A stretch of 7,051 nucleotides of DNA from Halothiobacillaceae bacterium (GTDB taxonomy: Bacteria > Pseudomonadota > Gammaproteobacteria > Halothiobacillales > Halothiobacillaceae), in contig DRZW01000196.1 of the NCBI GenBank assembly GCA_011380105.1, forward strand, positions 1-7,051, written 5' to 3'. This document shows positions 1 through 7,051 of this stretch, one piece after another; the first letter of the stretch is position 1, and each line of letters starts with the position of its first letter. The notes under the pieces were generated by a model that was not told the origin of the DNA, did no database searches, and saw only the letters and a list, made by a program, of their open reading frames with translations. The position numbers and the translations under genes were made by a program.

Positions 1-1334
1 ACCCCAAAACTCGGCGATGCGGTGTGACCCAGTAGCGCTAAGCGCAGCACCGGCCCCACCTTGCCCAGTTTTAGTTCCAGGGTTTGTGCCACGTTTTTTA
101 CACAAGCCTCCAGTGCCGGCTCATCCATCCAATCATCTATCTCGGATAAATCTTGGATTAACTGCTTGATTACTGCAATAGCGGTTTCTGGATCCTGCTT
201 AGCCAACGCTTTTTCGTCGTAGCCGGCCAATGGACGGAAATAAGGCGCAACTGCCTCAGCCATTTCCACCAAGGTATGCACACGGTCGGCATAAGGTTTA
301 ATCATCCGATGCAGGTCGGCAGGGGTATCTTCCGGATCCAGCCCCATTTTAGCCAAATGCCAACGCAGCTCATCGGCCACCTTATCAACCGGCAATTCAC
401 GAATGTAATGCTGATTTAACCAGCGAAGTTTTTCCGGGTTGATGCTTGAGGCTGATTGGTTGACATCCGCAATATCAAACAACTGAATCATCCGATCGCG
501 GCTAAAAATCTCCTCATCACCATGCGACCACCCCAGACGCACCAGATAATTCAATAACGCCTCAGGCAGAAAACCATCCTCACGGTATTGCATCACACTC
601 ACCGCGCCATGACGCTTGGAGAGCTTGGCACCATCAGGGCCATGAATCATCGGCAAATGGGCAAAATCGGGCGGAGTCGCCCCTAATGCATGATAAAGAT
701 TGATCTGTCGTGGTGTGTTGTTGAGGTGATCATCCCCCCGTATAACCTGAGTAATCCCCATATCGATATCATCAACCACCACGGTGAGGTTATAGGTAGG
801 CGAACCATCCGCACGGGCGATAATCAGATCATCGAGCTCCTCATTTGCAAAACTCACCCGGCCACGCACTGCATCATTCACAACCACCAGCCCGGATAGG
901 GGATTTTTAAATCGCACCACTGGAGCGACTCCCTTCGGTGGCGTGCCGGTAAAATCCCGATATCGGCGATCGTAACGCGGTTTTTCGCCCCGCTGCATCT
1001 GCTCTTGACGTAACTGCTCAAGTTCCTGTTTGCTCGCATAGCAGTAATACGCCTTATCCTCCGCCAATAACTGATCAATCACCTCGCGGTATCGCGCCAT
1101 CCGATCCGACTGGTAAAACGGGCCTTCATCGTAATCCAAGTTCAGCCACGCCATCCCCTCGAGGATCGCATTAACCGATTCGGGCGTGGAACGTTCACGG
1201 TCTGTATCCTCAATCCGCAAAATGAACTGCCCCCCATGCTTGCGAGCATGTAGGTAGCTAAATAAGGCAGTGCGCGCACCACCAATGTGAAGAAATCCGG
1301 TTGGAGATGGAGCAAAACGGGTACGAACCGTCAT
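1..1334 (-). CDS. gltX: Glutamyl-tRNA synthetase (GluRS), 3' end cut by window edge
   Basis: Cytoplasmic class I aminoacyl-tRNA synthetase that attaches glutamate to tRNA-Glu using ATP. The ATG at 1334 opens with MTVRTRFAPSPTGFLHIGG, the family N-terminus with the HIGH-type signature at residues 16-19. RIEDTD follows shortly after. The KMSKS-type loop KLSKR is at residues 237-241, the same position as in E. coli. The frame stays open for 444 codons to the window edge; the family is usually about 470 residues, so roughly 25-30 C-terminal residues are missing. A GAGG ribosome binding site lies 6 nt before the ATG. At the four positions that bind zinc in E. coli GluRS (98, 100, 125, 127) this protein has Cys, Ala, Tyr and Asp, so the zinc site is probably absent; this also happens in other proteobacterial GluRS. 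The gene is 90 nt downstream of the paiB-like gene and may have its own promoter, though none is convincing. Confidence 0.97.
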   Translation of the reverse strand, partial: MTVRTRFAPSPTGFLHIGGARTALFSYLHARKHGGQFILRIEDTDRERSTPESVNAILEGMAWLNLDYDEGPFYQSDRMARYREVIDQLLAEDKAYYCYASKQELEQLRQEQMQRGEKPRYDRRYRDFTGTPPKGVAPVVRFKNPLSGLVVVNDAVRGRVSFANEELDDLIIARADGSPTYNLTVVVDDIDMGITQVIRGDDHLNNTPRQINLYHALGATPPDFAHLPMIHGPDGAKLSKRHGAVSVMQYREDGFLPEALLNYLVRLGWSHGDEEIFSRDRMIQLFDIADVNQSASSINPEKLRWLNQHYIRELPVDKVADELRWHLAKMGLDPEDTPADLHRMIKPYADRVHTLVEMAEAVAPYFRPLAGYDEKALAKQDPETAIAVIKQLIQDLSEIDDWMDEPALEACVKNVAQTLELKLGKVGPVLRLALLGHTASPSFG

Positions 1335-1424
1335 GGTTGGCCTCATTGTATGGTTGATGGCGTAGAACAAAGCTATTTTTGCTTTTTTAACATAAAAGAT
1401 ATGTAATCTCGCAGGCTTGGCGGC
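1335..1424. other. Spacer between the paiB-like gene and gltX
   Basis: A 90-nt gap that is AT-rich in the middle (1370-1408). Apart from the gltX ribosome binding site I see no convincing sigma-70 hexamer pair and no GC-rich hairpin with a T-tract. The only inverted repeat is a 5-bp one (ACATA/TATGT), which is too short to mean much. Whether gltX has its own promoter cannot be decided by eye. Confidence 0.5.
1341..1345 (-). promoter_or_regulatory. Ribosome binding site of gltX
   Basis: On the minus strand TGAGG lies 6 nt before the ATG at 1334, a good Shine-Dalgarno match at a normal distance. It supports this ATG, where the conserved GluRS N-terminus also begins. Confidence 0.75.
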
Positions 1425-2129
1425 TTAATCATCCTTTTCAAGAGATATTTGCGCCATAAGTGCTGCTGTGGCCTGTTGGGCAAAATTTCTATCCGGTTGT
1501 GACAATGCCTGTACTACCGCCGAACGATCTGCGCTGGTCTTGTTCTGGCTAAGCTTGTCGATCGCATCGATCGCCTTGGGGATAAAGCGCAAACCAACAA
1601 TCGCTTTTAACATGCTTTGACGCTGTTTTTCCGGCAGGTGGTGATAGTCAAATCCGCTGGCATAGATGCGGGTTTGATGGGTGGCGATCAGTTGGTTCAA
1701 GTGCTGATCGAGCCATTGCTCCGGCTGGTTTTTAACCAGTGAAACCCGCCCGCGAATGTGGATGGCCTGGTAGTTCCAAGTCGGAACTGAGGTTTCTTGG
1801 CTATCCACATACCAATAGGGGTTGATATACGCATCAGGTCCATGAAATACGAGCAGTGCATTACTGTTACTCTCTGGCTGTGCATCAAGGTTTTGAGCCA
1901 CTGGATTCTTACGAGCGAGATGGGATTCAAAAAGCCAGCTATCTGGTTGATGTTTTTGCCCAAAGTGTAAAAAGGGCAACTGCGCGCACAATGGGTAAGG
2001 TGCACCGTTTACCACCAGTGTGGCAAACGGATGACGGGCGATAGTCTCGCTGATGCATTGGGCATCAGTCTGCCGAAAGTGCTCGGGCACGTAGCTGTAG
2101 CCGGCAGACAAATCAACCGAGTCAGTCAT
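1425..2129 (-). CDS. paiB: PaiB-family FMN-binding protein (putative transcriptional regulator)
   Basis: Predicted 234-residue cytoplasmic protein of the PaiB/FMN_bind_2 family, which has a flavin-binding split-barrel related to pyridoxamine-phosphate oxidases. The family is named after Bacillus PaiB, described as a negative regulator of protease and sporulation genes; its biochemical role is poorly known, so a regulatory function here is only inherited from the name. Visible family motifs are YVPEHF (13-18), HPFATLVV (33-40), HLARKNP (70-76), [13 protein letters not shown] (95-107), VPTWNY (115-120) and [11 protein letters not shown] (192-202). I chose the ATG at 2129 because it sits just before the conserved N-terminus and overlaps the ilvD stop by 8 nt. 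The frame is open to a TTG at 2159, but that would add 10 unconserved residues and deepen the overlap. No clear ribosome binding site precedes the ATG, so translation probably depends on ribosomes finishing ilvD. The symbol rests on family membership, not proven orthology. Confidence 0.9.
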   Translation of the reverse strand: MTDSVDLSAGYSYVPEHFRQTDAQCISETIARHPFATLVVNGAPYPLCAQLPFLHFGQKHQPDSWLFESHLARKNPVAQNLDAQPESNSNALLVFHGPDAYINPYWYVDSQETSVPTWNYQAIHIRGRVSLVKNQPEQWLDQHLNQLIATHQTRIYASGFDYHHLPEKQRQSMLKAIVGLRFIPKAIDAIDKLSQNKTSADRSAVVQALSQPDRNFAQQATAALMAQISLEKDD

Positions 2130-3984
2130 CCAGCTGGGAGATGTCTCGCACGGCTCCAAGAGCCGCAGAGGTCGTTAACGCGGCATAGGCTTTCAATGCC
2201 TGGCTTACATAGCGATCCCGGTTGAGTGGTTTGTAGGCATCTTTACCCCGTGCCTTCATCGCCTCGCGCCGGGCGGCCAGCTCGGTATCGCTTATATCTA
2301 GGTTAATACTGCGATTAGGGATATCGATGACGATGGTGTCACCCTCTTCTACCAGGGCGATATCGCCCCCGCAAGCCGCCTCAGGAGAGGCATGGCCGAT
2401 TGAAAGTCCCGATGTACCGCCGGAAAAACGCCCATCGGTTAACAGCGCACAGTCCTTACCCAACCCTTTGGATTTCAGGTAGCTGGTCGGATAGAGCATT
2501 TCCTGCATGCCCGGCCCGCCCTTGGGCCCTTCGTATAAAATCACTACCACATCGCCAGGGACAATCTGATCCTCAAGGATGGCGCGCACGGCCGTGTCCT
2601 GAGATTCAAACACACGTGCACGGCCTTTGAAAGTGAGAATAGACTCATCAACACCAGCGGTTTTCACAATACAGCCATCTTGGGCTATATTGCCAAACAG
2701 CACAGCCAAGCCGCCATCCTTGCTATAAGCGTGTTCATAGTCACGGATACAACCCTTTTCTCGGTCTAAATCCAAGCTCGGCCAACGGGTGGATTGTGAA
2801 AAAGCCGTCTGGGTGGGAATACCTGCCGGGCCGGCGAGATAAAGGCTTTTGGCCTCATCGCAGGCGGTATCGCGGGCAATATCCCAACGGTCAAGGCATT
2901 CAGCCAAGGTGGTGCTGTGTACGCTATGTACATCCCGATTTAACAGATTAGCTCGGTCGAGTTCACCGAGAATGGCCATCACGCCCCCGGCTCGGTGTAC
3001 ATCTTCCATATGATATTCGGTTGTACTCGGTGCGACCTTGCACAAATGCGGGACGTGGCGGCTTAACCGATCGATATCGGTCATGGAGAAATCAACCTCA
3101 CCCTCTTTTGCGGCTGCAAGCAGGTGCAATACGGTATTGGTCGACCCGCCCATAGCAATGTCTAGTGACATGGCATTTTCAAAGGCTTTAAAGGTGGCGA
3201 TACTACGCGGCAGCACCCGCTCATCACCCTGCTCATAGTAGGCACGGGCGAGTTTCACTACCGTGCGGCCTGCCTCTAAAAACAGCTTTTTGCGATCAGA
3301 ATGGGTTGCTAAAAGTGAGCCGTTGCCCGGCAGGGACAAGCCTAGTGCCTCAGTTAGGCAGTTCATGGAATTGGCAGTGAACATCCCTGAGCAAGAGCCA
3401 CAGGTCGGGCAGGCAGAGCGTTCAATAGCAGCGATATCTTCATCGGACACCGAATCATTAGCCGCTTGAACCATTGCGTCGACCAAATCGAGTTTGATGA
3501 TTTCATCGGCACCGTCGGATAGACGGGTTTTACCGGCTTCCATCGGTCCACCGGAGACAAAGACTGCCGGAATATTCAACCGCAAAGCGGCATTGAGCAT
3601 GCCGGGGGTGATTTTGTCACAGTTGGAAATGCACACCAGCGCATCAGCGCAGTGGGCGTTAACCATGTATTCCACCGAATCGGCGATCAGCTCACGGCTG
3701 GGCAGTGAATAAAGCATGCCACCGTGCCCCATGGCAATGCCATCATCCACCGCAATAGTGTTGAATTCTTTTGCTATACCACCGGCTTTTTCCACCTCAC
3801 GCGCAACCAATTGCCCCATATCCTTCAAGTGAACATGGCCAGGAACGAACTCGGTAAAGGAGTTGGCGATGGCGATTATCGGCTTGCCAAAATCATCATC
3901 TTTAACCCCGGTCGCTCGCCATAGCGCGCGCGCCCCGGCCATATTGCGGCCATGAGTGGTGGTTCTAGAACGATAATCTGGCAT
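2122..3984 (-). CDS. ilvD: Dihydroxy-acid dehydratase
   Basis: Converts 2,3-dihydroxy-isovalerate and 2,3-dihydroxy-3-methylvalerate to the 2-keto acids that precede valine, leucine and isoleucine. It is a cytoplasmic iron-sulfur enzyme of the IlvD/Edd family. At 620 residues it matches E. coli IlvD (616) almost end to end. Landmarks are the N-terminus [33 protein letters not shown] (78-90, with the metal-binding Asp81), SNCDK (120-124, cluster Cys122 and the Lys124 expected to be carbamylated), [10 protein letters not shown] (192-201, Cys195) and [14 protein letters not shown] (518-531) in the C-terminal active-site region. Residues 47-53 read VPGHVHL as in E. coli, where the plant and mycobacterial [2Fe-2S] type has a PCN motif; this suggests the oxygen-sensitive [4Fe-4S] subtype. 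A strong ribosome binding site precedes the ATG, and a perfect palindrome lies just upstream. The stop overlaps the paiB start. Confidence 0.98.
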   Translation of the reverse strand: MPDYRSRTTTHGRNMAGARALWRATGVKDDDFGKPIIAIANSFTEFVPGHVHLKDMGQLVAREVEKAGGIAKEFNTIAVDDGIAMGHGGMLYSLPSRELIADSVEYMVNAHCADALVCISNCDKITPGMLNAALRLNIPAVFVSGGPMEAGKTRLSDGADEIIKLDLVDAMVQAANDSVSDEDIAAIERSACPTCGSCSGMFTANSMNCLTEALGLSLPGNGSLLATHSDRKKLFLEAGRTVVKLARAYYEQGDERVLPRSIATFKAFENAMSLDIAMGGSTNTVLHLLAAAKEGEVDFSMTDIDRLSRHVPHLCKVAPSTTEYHMEDVHRAGGVMAILGELDRANLLNRDVHSVHSTTLAECLDRWDIARDTACDEAKSLYLAGPAGIPTQTAFSQSTRWPSLDLDREKGCIRDYEHAYSKDGGLAVLFGNIAQDGCIVKTAGVDESILTFKGRARVFESQDTAVRAILEDQIVPGDVVVILYEGPKGGPGMQEMLYPTSYLKSKGLGKDCALLTDGRFSGGTSGLSIGHASPEAACGGDIALVEEGDTIVIDIPNRSINLDISDTELAARREAMKARGKDAYKPLNRDRYVSQALKAYAALTTSAALGAVRDISQLDD

Positions 3985-3988
3985 GAAA

Positions 3989-3996
3989 CTCCCCCT
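3989..3996 (-). promoter_or_regulatory. Ribosome binding site of ilvD
   Basis: On the minus strand the purine tract AGGGGGAG ends 4 nt before the ilvD ATG at 3984. It is the strongest Shine-Dalgarno-like sequence in the window and fixes the start, which agrees with the conserved IlvD N-terminus. Confidence 0.8.
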
Positions 3997-4005
3997 GAAT
4001 TCATT

Positions 4006-4031
4006 AAAGAAATCTTTACAAAGATTTCTTT
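4006..4031. repeat. Perfect 12-bp inverted repeat before ilvD, possible operator or hairpin
   Basis: The arm AAAGAAATCTTT (4006-4017) and its exact reverse complement (4020-4031) are separated by 2 bp. Each arm is itself AAAGA-NN-TCTTT, so the element also reads as two tandem copies of a 12-bp palindrome with a 14-bp repeat unit. It ends 21 nt before the ilvD ATG and just upstream of its ribosome binding site. It has only four G:C pairs and no T-tract outside the arms in either direction, so it is not a standard intrinsic terminator. It could be a binding site for a dimeric regulator or an RNA hairpin in the ilvD leader. The symmetry is seen directly; any function is inferred. Confidence 0.6.
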
Positions 4032-4077
4032 GAAAATATTGTGTTACAGACTTTTTTTAGAATCTGTTTTAATTTAG

Positions 4078-4704
4078 TTACTCAACCACGATATCAACAT
4101 AGGTGCCTATAGGCACTTTATCGAACAAACGAATCACATCATCGTTGGTCATCCGCACACAGCCATCAGAGGCCGGTTGGCCAATCAAGCCTTCTTCGTC
4201 GGTGCCGTGAATGTAGATATAGCGTGATTTTGAGTCAATCCCCGGCCCGCGATTAACGCCCTCTTGTTGACCATCCAGCCATAAAATCCGGCTGGTAATG
4301 ACATCGTGGTCAGACTTGACCGGCTCGGTGAGGATCTCGGCAATCTGACCTGTAGCAACCCGGCCACGAAATATCATGCCTCGGGGGGCATCATCTCCGA
4401 ACTTCTCTGCCACTTTATGCAACCCCGGTGGGGTTTGGTAGCTGCCTGATTGGTTGCCGACACCTTTGGCCGCAGTGGAAACAGGATAACGCGCGCTTAA
4501 AGTCGCATCCTTAAAATAAAACAGCTCCTGAGTCGGGATGTACACCACAATAAATGGCGCTGATGGATCATCATCGAGTAAAGATAAGATCCGATCGGCT
4601 GCCTGCTGCACGGATGCAGGCATGCCTGCTTGAGCGGTACCAAAAAGTATGGCGAGCAAAACCAAACCGGTTAATAAGGTTTGTTTCGAGGATAGGCTAT
4701 TCAT
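4078..4704 (-). CDS. Secreted L,D-transpeptidase (YkuD domain)
   Basis: Predicted 208-residue exported enzyme of the YkuD family. Such enzymes form 3-3 peptidoglycan cross-links or attach proteins to peptidoglycan in the periplasm, using a catalytic cysteine. Residues 1-26 form a signal peptide: Lys7, a hydrophobic run at about 9-22 and a likely signal peptidase I cut after TAQA. The YkuD domain spans roughly residues 51-207. [13 protein letters not shown] (163-175) supplies His166, and ASDGCVRM (178-185) supplies the expected nucleophile Cys182. Asp180 takes the place of the histidine in the commoner S/T-HGC motif. RILWLDG and [18 protein letters not shown] are typical of a proteobacterial subgroup. 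I chose the ATG at 4704 because the signal peptide begins there. It overlaps the purF stop by 8 nt. A TTG at 4764 is in frame but would put 20 extra residues before the signal peptide. Which reaction it performs cannot be told from sequence. Confidence 0.92.
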   Translation of the reverse strand: MNSLSSKQTLLTGLVLLAILFGTAQAGMPASVQQAADRILSLLDDDPSAPFIVVYIPTQELFYFKDATLSARYPVSTAAKGVGNQSGSYQTPPGLHKVAEKFGDDAPRGMIFRGRVATGQIAEILTEPVKSDHDVITSRILWLDGQQEGVNRGPGIDSKSRYIYIHGTDEEGLIGQPASDGCVRMTNDDVIRLFDKVPIGTYVDIVVE

Positions 4705-6241
4705 CGTTATACAACCCGACGGCAACAATATCCCGCGAACGCCGCATGCCGCCTTCAACTTCAAGCTGATTTTCAGGCTCTAATTTACTGTTATTACGTT
4801 TATCCGATAGGGCATCTAGATAACCGTTATCAATATCGCCAGTAACGTATTCACCAGTAAAACAAGAGCAATCAAAGCGATGCAAATTGCTGTTGCCTGC
4901 GCGAACAGCGCGGGTTAGATCATCGAGATCCTGGTAGAGGAGATCATCAGCGCCAATTTCCTGACAAATCTCTTTGATATCACGGTTGTGGGCAACAAAT
5001 TCGTCGGCAGAAGGCATGTCAATGCCATAAACATTCGGATACCGTACCGGTGGTGCTGCTGATGCCATATAGACTTTTTTTGCACCAGCCTCGCGCGCCA
5101 TACGAATGATTTCACTAGAGGTGGTGCCTCGCACAATAGAATCATCCACTAAGAGCACATTCTTACCACGAAACTCCAATTCAATGGCATTGAGTTTCTG
5201 GCGCACTGAACGCTTGCGCTTGGCCTGACCGGGCATAATAAAGGTGCGGGCAATGTAACGGTTTTTAACAAATCCTTCACGGTATTTAATATTGAGATTG
5301 ACCGCAATCTCCAGCGCTGAGGTACGGGCAGTATCTGGAATCGGGATGACCACATCAATATCGTGATCGGCCCATTCGCGTTTGATTTTTGCCGCCAAAT
5401 TCTCGCCCATCCGCATCCGTGCCCGATACACCGAGACATTGTCAATAATCGAATCTGGCCGAGCTAAATAGACGTACTCAAACACGCAAGGGCTGTACTG
5501 TGGATTCTCAGCGCATTGTTTTAAGCTGACTTCACCATCATTGCTGATAAAAATAGCCTCGCCAGGTTTAAGATCACGCACCAGTTCGAACTCACAGGCT
5601 TCAATCGCGACCGACTCGGAGGCCACCATGTACTCAGTACCCGATTCGGTCTCGCGACGGCCGTAGCACACCGGGCGAATGCCTAGTGGATCACGAAACG
5701 CTAGCACGCCCTCCCCGGCGATCAAGCCGACCACAACGTAAGCCCCTTTTGCGCGTTTGTGGACATTGGCAATAGCAGCAAAGATATCATCCGCCGTTGG
5801 GCGATTGTTTTTTGCCGTCGCGGCCAACTCATGGGCGAAGATATTCATCAGCACCTCTGAATCCGAGTTGGTATTCAGGTGCCGACGGTCGACCGCCACC
5901 ACCGCTTCGCGCAACTCATCGGCATTCGTCAGATTGCCGTTATGCGCCATCGCGATACCAAAGGGCGCATTTACGTAGAACGGCTGGGCCTCAGCAGAAG
6001 AATCACAACCCGCGGTTGGGTAGCGCACATGGCCGATGCCCATATTGCCTAACAGCTGGCGCATGTGCCGGGTATGGAATACGTCTTTAACCAAGCCCTT
6101 GTCTTTGCGTAGAAAAAGCCGCTCGTCCTGACAGGTCAGAATACCCGCTGCATCCTGCCCGCGGTGTTGCAGTACAGTCAGTCCATCGTAAATCGTCTGA
6201 TTAACCGGCTGTTTTGCAACCACACCAATAATGCCGCACAT
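4697..6241 (-). CDS. purF: Amidophosphoribosyltransferase
   Basis: Catalyses the first committed step of de novo purine synthesis: PRPP plus glutamine gives 5-phosphoribosylamine, glutamate and pyrophosphate. It is a cytoplasmic 514-residue enzyme; E. coli PurF has 505. The N-terminal Ntn glutaminase domain starts MCGIIGVV, with Cys2 as nucleophile once Met1 is removed, so there is no propeptide as in Bacillus. HVRYPTAG (71-78), AHNGNLTN (99-106) and NSDSE (125-129) complete the glutamine pocket. The phosphoribosyltransferase domain carries the PRPP loop [14 protein letters not shown] (362-375). The Bacillus-type iron-sulfur cysteines are not all present: the internal ligand position reads YPNVYGID, and the C-terminal motif is FDCSCFTG rather than CxxCFTG. 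This is the E. coli-like cluster-free type. An AAGGTGG ribosome binding site supports the start. It lies 67 nt downstream of cvpA, its usual neighbour, and its stop overlaps the L,D-transpeptidase start. Confidence 0.98.
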   Translation of the reverse strand: MCGIIGVVAKQPVNQTIYDGLTVLQHRGQDAAGILTCQDERLFLRKDKGLVKDVFHTRHMRQLLGNMGIGHVRYPTAGCDSSAEAQPFYVNAPFGIAMAHNGNLTNADELREAVVAVDRRHLNTNSDSEVLMNIFAHELAATAKNNRPTADDIFAAIANVHKRAKGAYVVVGLIAGEGVLAFRDPLGIRPVCYGRRETESGTEYMVASESVAIEACEFELVRDLKPGEAIFISNDGEVSLKQCAENPQYSPCVFEYVYLARPDSIIDNVSVYRARMRMGENLAAKIKREWADHDIDVVIPIPDTARTSALEIAVNLNIKYREGFVKNRYIARTFIMPGQAKRKRSVRQKLNAIELEFRGKNVLLVDDSIVRGTTSSEIIRMAREAGAKKVYMASAAPPVRYPNVYGIDMPSADEFVAHNRDIKEICQEIGADDLLYQDLDDLTRAVRAGNSNLHRFDCSCFTGEYVTGDIDNGYLDALSDKRNNSKLEPENQLEVEGGMRRSRDIVAVGLYNDE

Positions 6242-6249
6242 GCGCTAAG

Positions 6250-6256
6250 CCACCTT
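6250..6256 (-). promoter_or_regulatory. Ribosome binding site of purF
   Basis: AAGGTGG on the minus strand lies 8 nt before the purF ATG at 6241. It supports initiation directly at the Met-Cys that exposes the catalytic cysteine. Confidence 0.75.
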
Positions 6257-6308
6257 TTTCTTTTGAGAAACACGCAAAGCCCGAATCCAACCAGAATCAG
6301 GCACAAAA

Positions 6309-6800
6309 TTAATTAATTGTAAAATGTTCTGCCACATCAGCCGGCATAAGAGCGATCAACCACTCAGATACCACCCAGAAATGCGGAATTAATATCGACT
6401 CTTGCCACAGGGACTCCTGAGGGGCAGCGGTAAACGCCGCGAGAACCAAAAGTCCGGCGACAATAAACACACCACGCGCCAATCCAAAGACCATACCAAT
6501 CGAGCGGTCAGTGCCGGATAGCCCTGTGGCGGCAACCAGTTTGCTAATCGCCCAGTTGATTATCCCGCCGAGAATCAACACAACGATAAACAGCACAACA
6601 AAGGCAATCGCCACTCGTGCCGATTCAATATCAATTCCCTCAGGAACCAGAGCAGCAGCAGGGCCACTGAACCACAGCGCAATCAAAAACGCCGCCAACC
6701 AAGTAGCCAGAGATATAGACTCTTTAATAAAACCACGTACCAACGCGATAATCGTCGATAACACCACGATACCAACGATAACCCAATCCAGCACAGTCAT
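6309..6800 (-). CDS. cvpA: CvpA family inner-membrane protein
   Basis: A 163-residue integral inner-membrane protein; E. coli CvpA has 162. The family was named from a requirement for colicin V production in E. coli, and later work links it to envelope stress resistance; its molecular activity is not settled. Four hydrophobic segments are visible at about residues 4-22, 30-52, 62-88 and 103-125. The conserved stretch LVRGFIKESISLATW lies between the first two (20-34), and ATGLSGTDRSIGMVFGLARG (91-110) joins the third and fourth. The C-terminal tail, with SILIPHFWVVSEW, aligns with E. coli SQLIPQFSFIIRW. The gene starts 22 nt after the stop of the SPOR-domain gene and precedes purF, as in many gammaproteobacteria. 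Its Shine-Dalgarno match is weak, so translation may follow on from the upstream gene. Confidence 0.95.
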   Translation of the reverse strand: MTVLDWVIVGIVVLSTIIALVRGFIKESISLATWLAAFLIALWFSGPAAALVPEGIDIESARVAIAFVVLFIVVLILGGIINWAISKLVAATGLSGTDRSIGMVFGLARGVFIVAGLLVLAAFTAAPQESLWQESILIPHFWVVSEWLIALMPADVAEHFTIN

Positions 6801-6822
6801 AATTTAGCGCCTAAAACGGTAA

Positions 6823-7051
6823 TTATTCGTAACGCATGATCAGCCCGTCACGGCCAATACGCTCACGGAGGTTTTCAGCGGCCTGATTGGCCTGATCGCG
6901 GGAAGAATACGGCCCTAAACGTACCCGCCAAACGGTGCCATGCTCTGAGAACAGCGGTTCTAAAAAAGCCTCGAAGCCGACTTGTTCAATATTCTCGACC
7001 AAGCCTTTAGCATTTAATTCGTCCGAAAAGCTGCCTAATTGGAGAATATAC
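6823..7051 (-). CDS. dedD: SPOR-domain protein (DedD-like), C-terminal part only
   Basis: The last 75 residues of a larger protein whose 5' part lies beyond the right edge; the frame runs from 7050 to a TAA at 6823-6825. The segment is essentially one whole SPOR domain: it opens YILQLGSFSDELNAKGL, continues with GFEAFLEPL and WRVRLGPYSSRDQANQAAENL, and ends LIMRYE. SPOR domains bind denuded septal peptidoglycan in the periplasm. In E. coli the SPOR gene directly upstream of cvpA is dedD, encoding a single-pass inner-membrane division protein. The identity here rests on that position; the N-terminal membrane anchor cannot be seen. The stop is 22 nt before cvpA, so the two are probably co-transcribed. 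Confidence 0.88.
   Translation of the reverse strand, partial: YILQLGSFSDELNAKGLVENIEQVGFEAFLEPLFSEHGTVWRVRLGPYSSRDQANQAAENLRERIGRDGLIMRYE

Noticed and set aside
2130..2159. Longer 244-residue form of the PaiB-like protein starting at a TTG at 2159
   Set aside because: The extra 10 residues are not part of the family N-terminus, need a TTG start and extend the overlap with ilvD to 38 nt; the ATG at 2129 is the better choice.
3985..4004. Small upstream reading frame from an ATG at 4004, considered as an ilv leader peptide
   Set aside because: It is out of frame, has no ribosome binding site, runs into ilvD and shows no run of Ile, Leu or Val codons, so it is not an attenuation leader.
4046..4067. 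Possible terminator with arms ACAGA and TCTGT after the L,D-transpeptidase gene
   Set aside because: The stem is only 5 bp around a 12-nt loop, and on the transcribed minus strand no T-tract follows.
4705..4764. Longer 228-residue form of the L,D-transpeptidase starting at a TTG at 4764
   Set aside because: It would place 20 residues before a well-formed signal peptide and lie deep inside purF; the ATG at 4704 is more plausible.
5757..6090. Plus-strand open frames opposite purF, and others opposite ilvD, paiB and cvpA
   Set aside because: They are antisense to strongly conserved genes and show no recognisable domain or plausible start region.
6280..6304. Weak hairpin between cvpA and purF (GCCTGA with TCGGGC)
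   Set aside because: The 6-bp stem includes a wobble pair, has an 11-nt loop and is not followed by a T-tract, so it does not support a terminator.

Overview
This is a 7-kb stretch of an ordinary bacterial housekeeping region. All seven genes lie on the minus strand, so transcription runs from right to left: a SPOR-domain (DedD-like) protein, cvpA, purF, an L,D-transpeptidase, ilvD, a PaiB-family flavin-binding protein and gltX. The dedD-cvpA-purF order is a typical gammaproteobacterial arrangement. IlvD, PurF, CvpA and GluRS all resemble the E. coli-type versions in sequence and length. The base composition looks roughly balanced. I infer a gammaproteobacterium but cannot place it further from this window.

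Layout from right to left in transcription order. At 7051-6823 is the C-terminal SPOR domain of an envelope protein cut by the window edge. At 6800-6309 is cvpA, a small four-helix membrane protein. At 6241-4697 is purF, the first committed enzyme of purine synthesis. At 4704-4078 is a secreted YkuD-type L,D-transpeptidase whose ATG overlaps the purF stop by 8 nt. A 93-nt spacer follows, holding a striking AT-rich palindrome. Next is ilvD (3984-2122), then a paiB-like gene (2129-1425) that again overlaps its upstream neighbour by 8 nt. After a 90-nt spacer comes gltX (1334-1), which is cut by the left edge about 25-30 residues before its expected end.

Functionally the genes serve septal and peptidoglycan envelope work (SPOR protein, L,D-transpeptidase), purine synthesis (PurF, with CvpA as its usual neighbour), branched-chain amino-acid synthesis (IlvD) and tRNA charging (GluRS). 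The two 8-nt overlaps pair a metabolic enzyme with an accessory protein (purF with the L,D-transpeptidase, ilvD with PaiB), which suggests translational coupling. There are no plus-strand genes, RNA genes, mobile elements, CRISPR arrays or defence genes that I can support. The four gaps between genes are all under 100 bp. I see no undescribed multi-gene system here; the most interesting items are the palindrome before ilvD and the two overlapped accessory genes.
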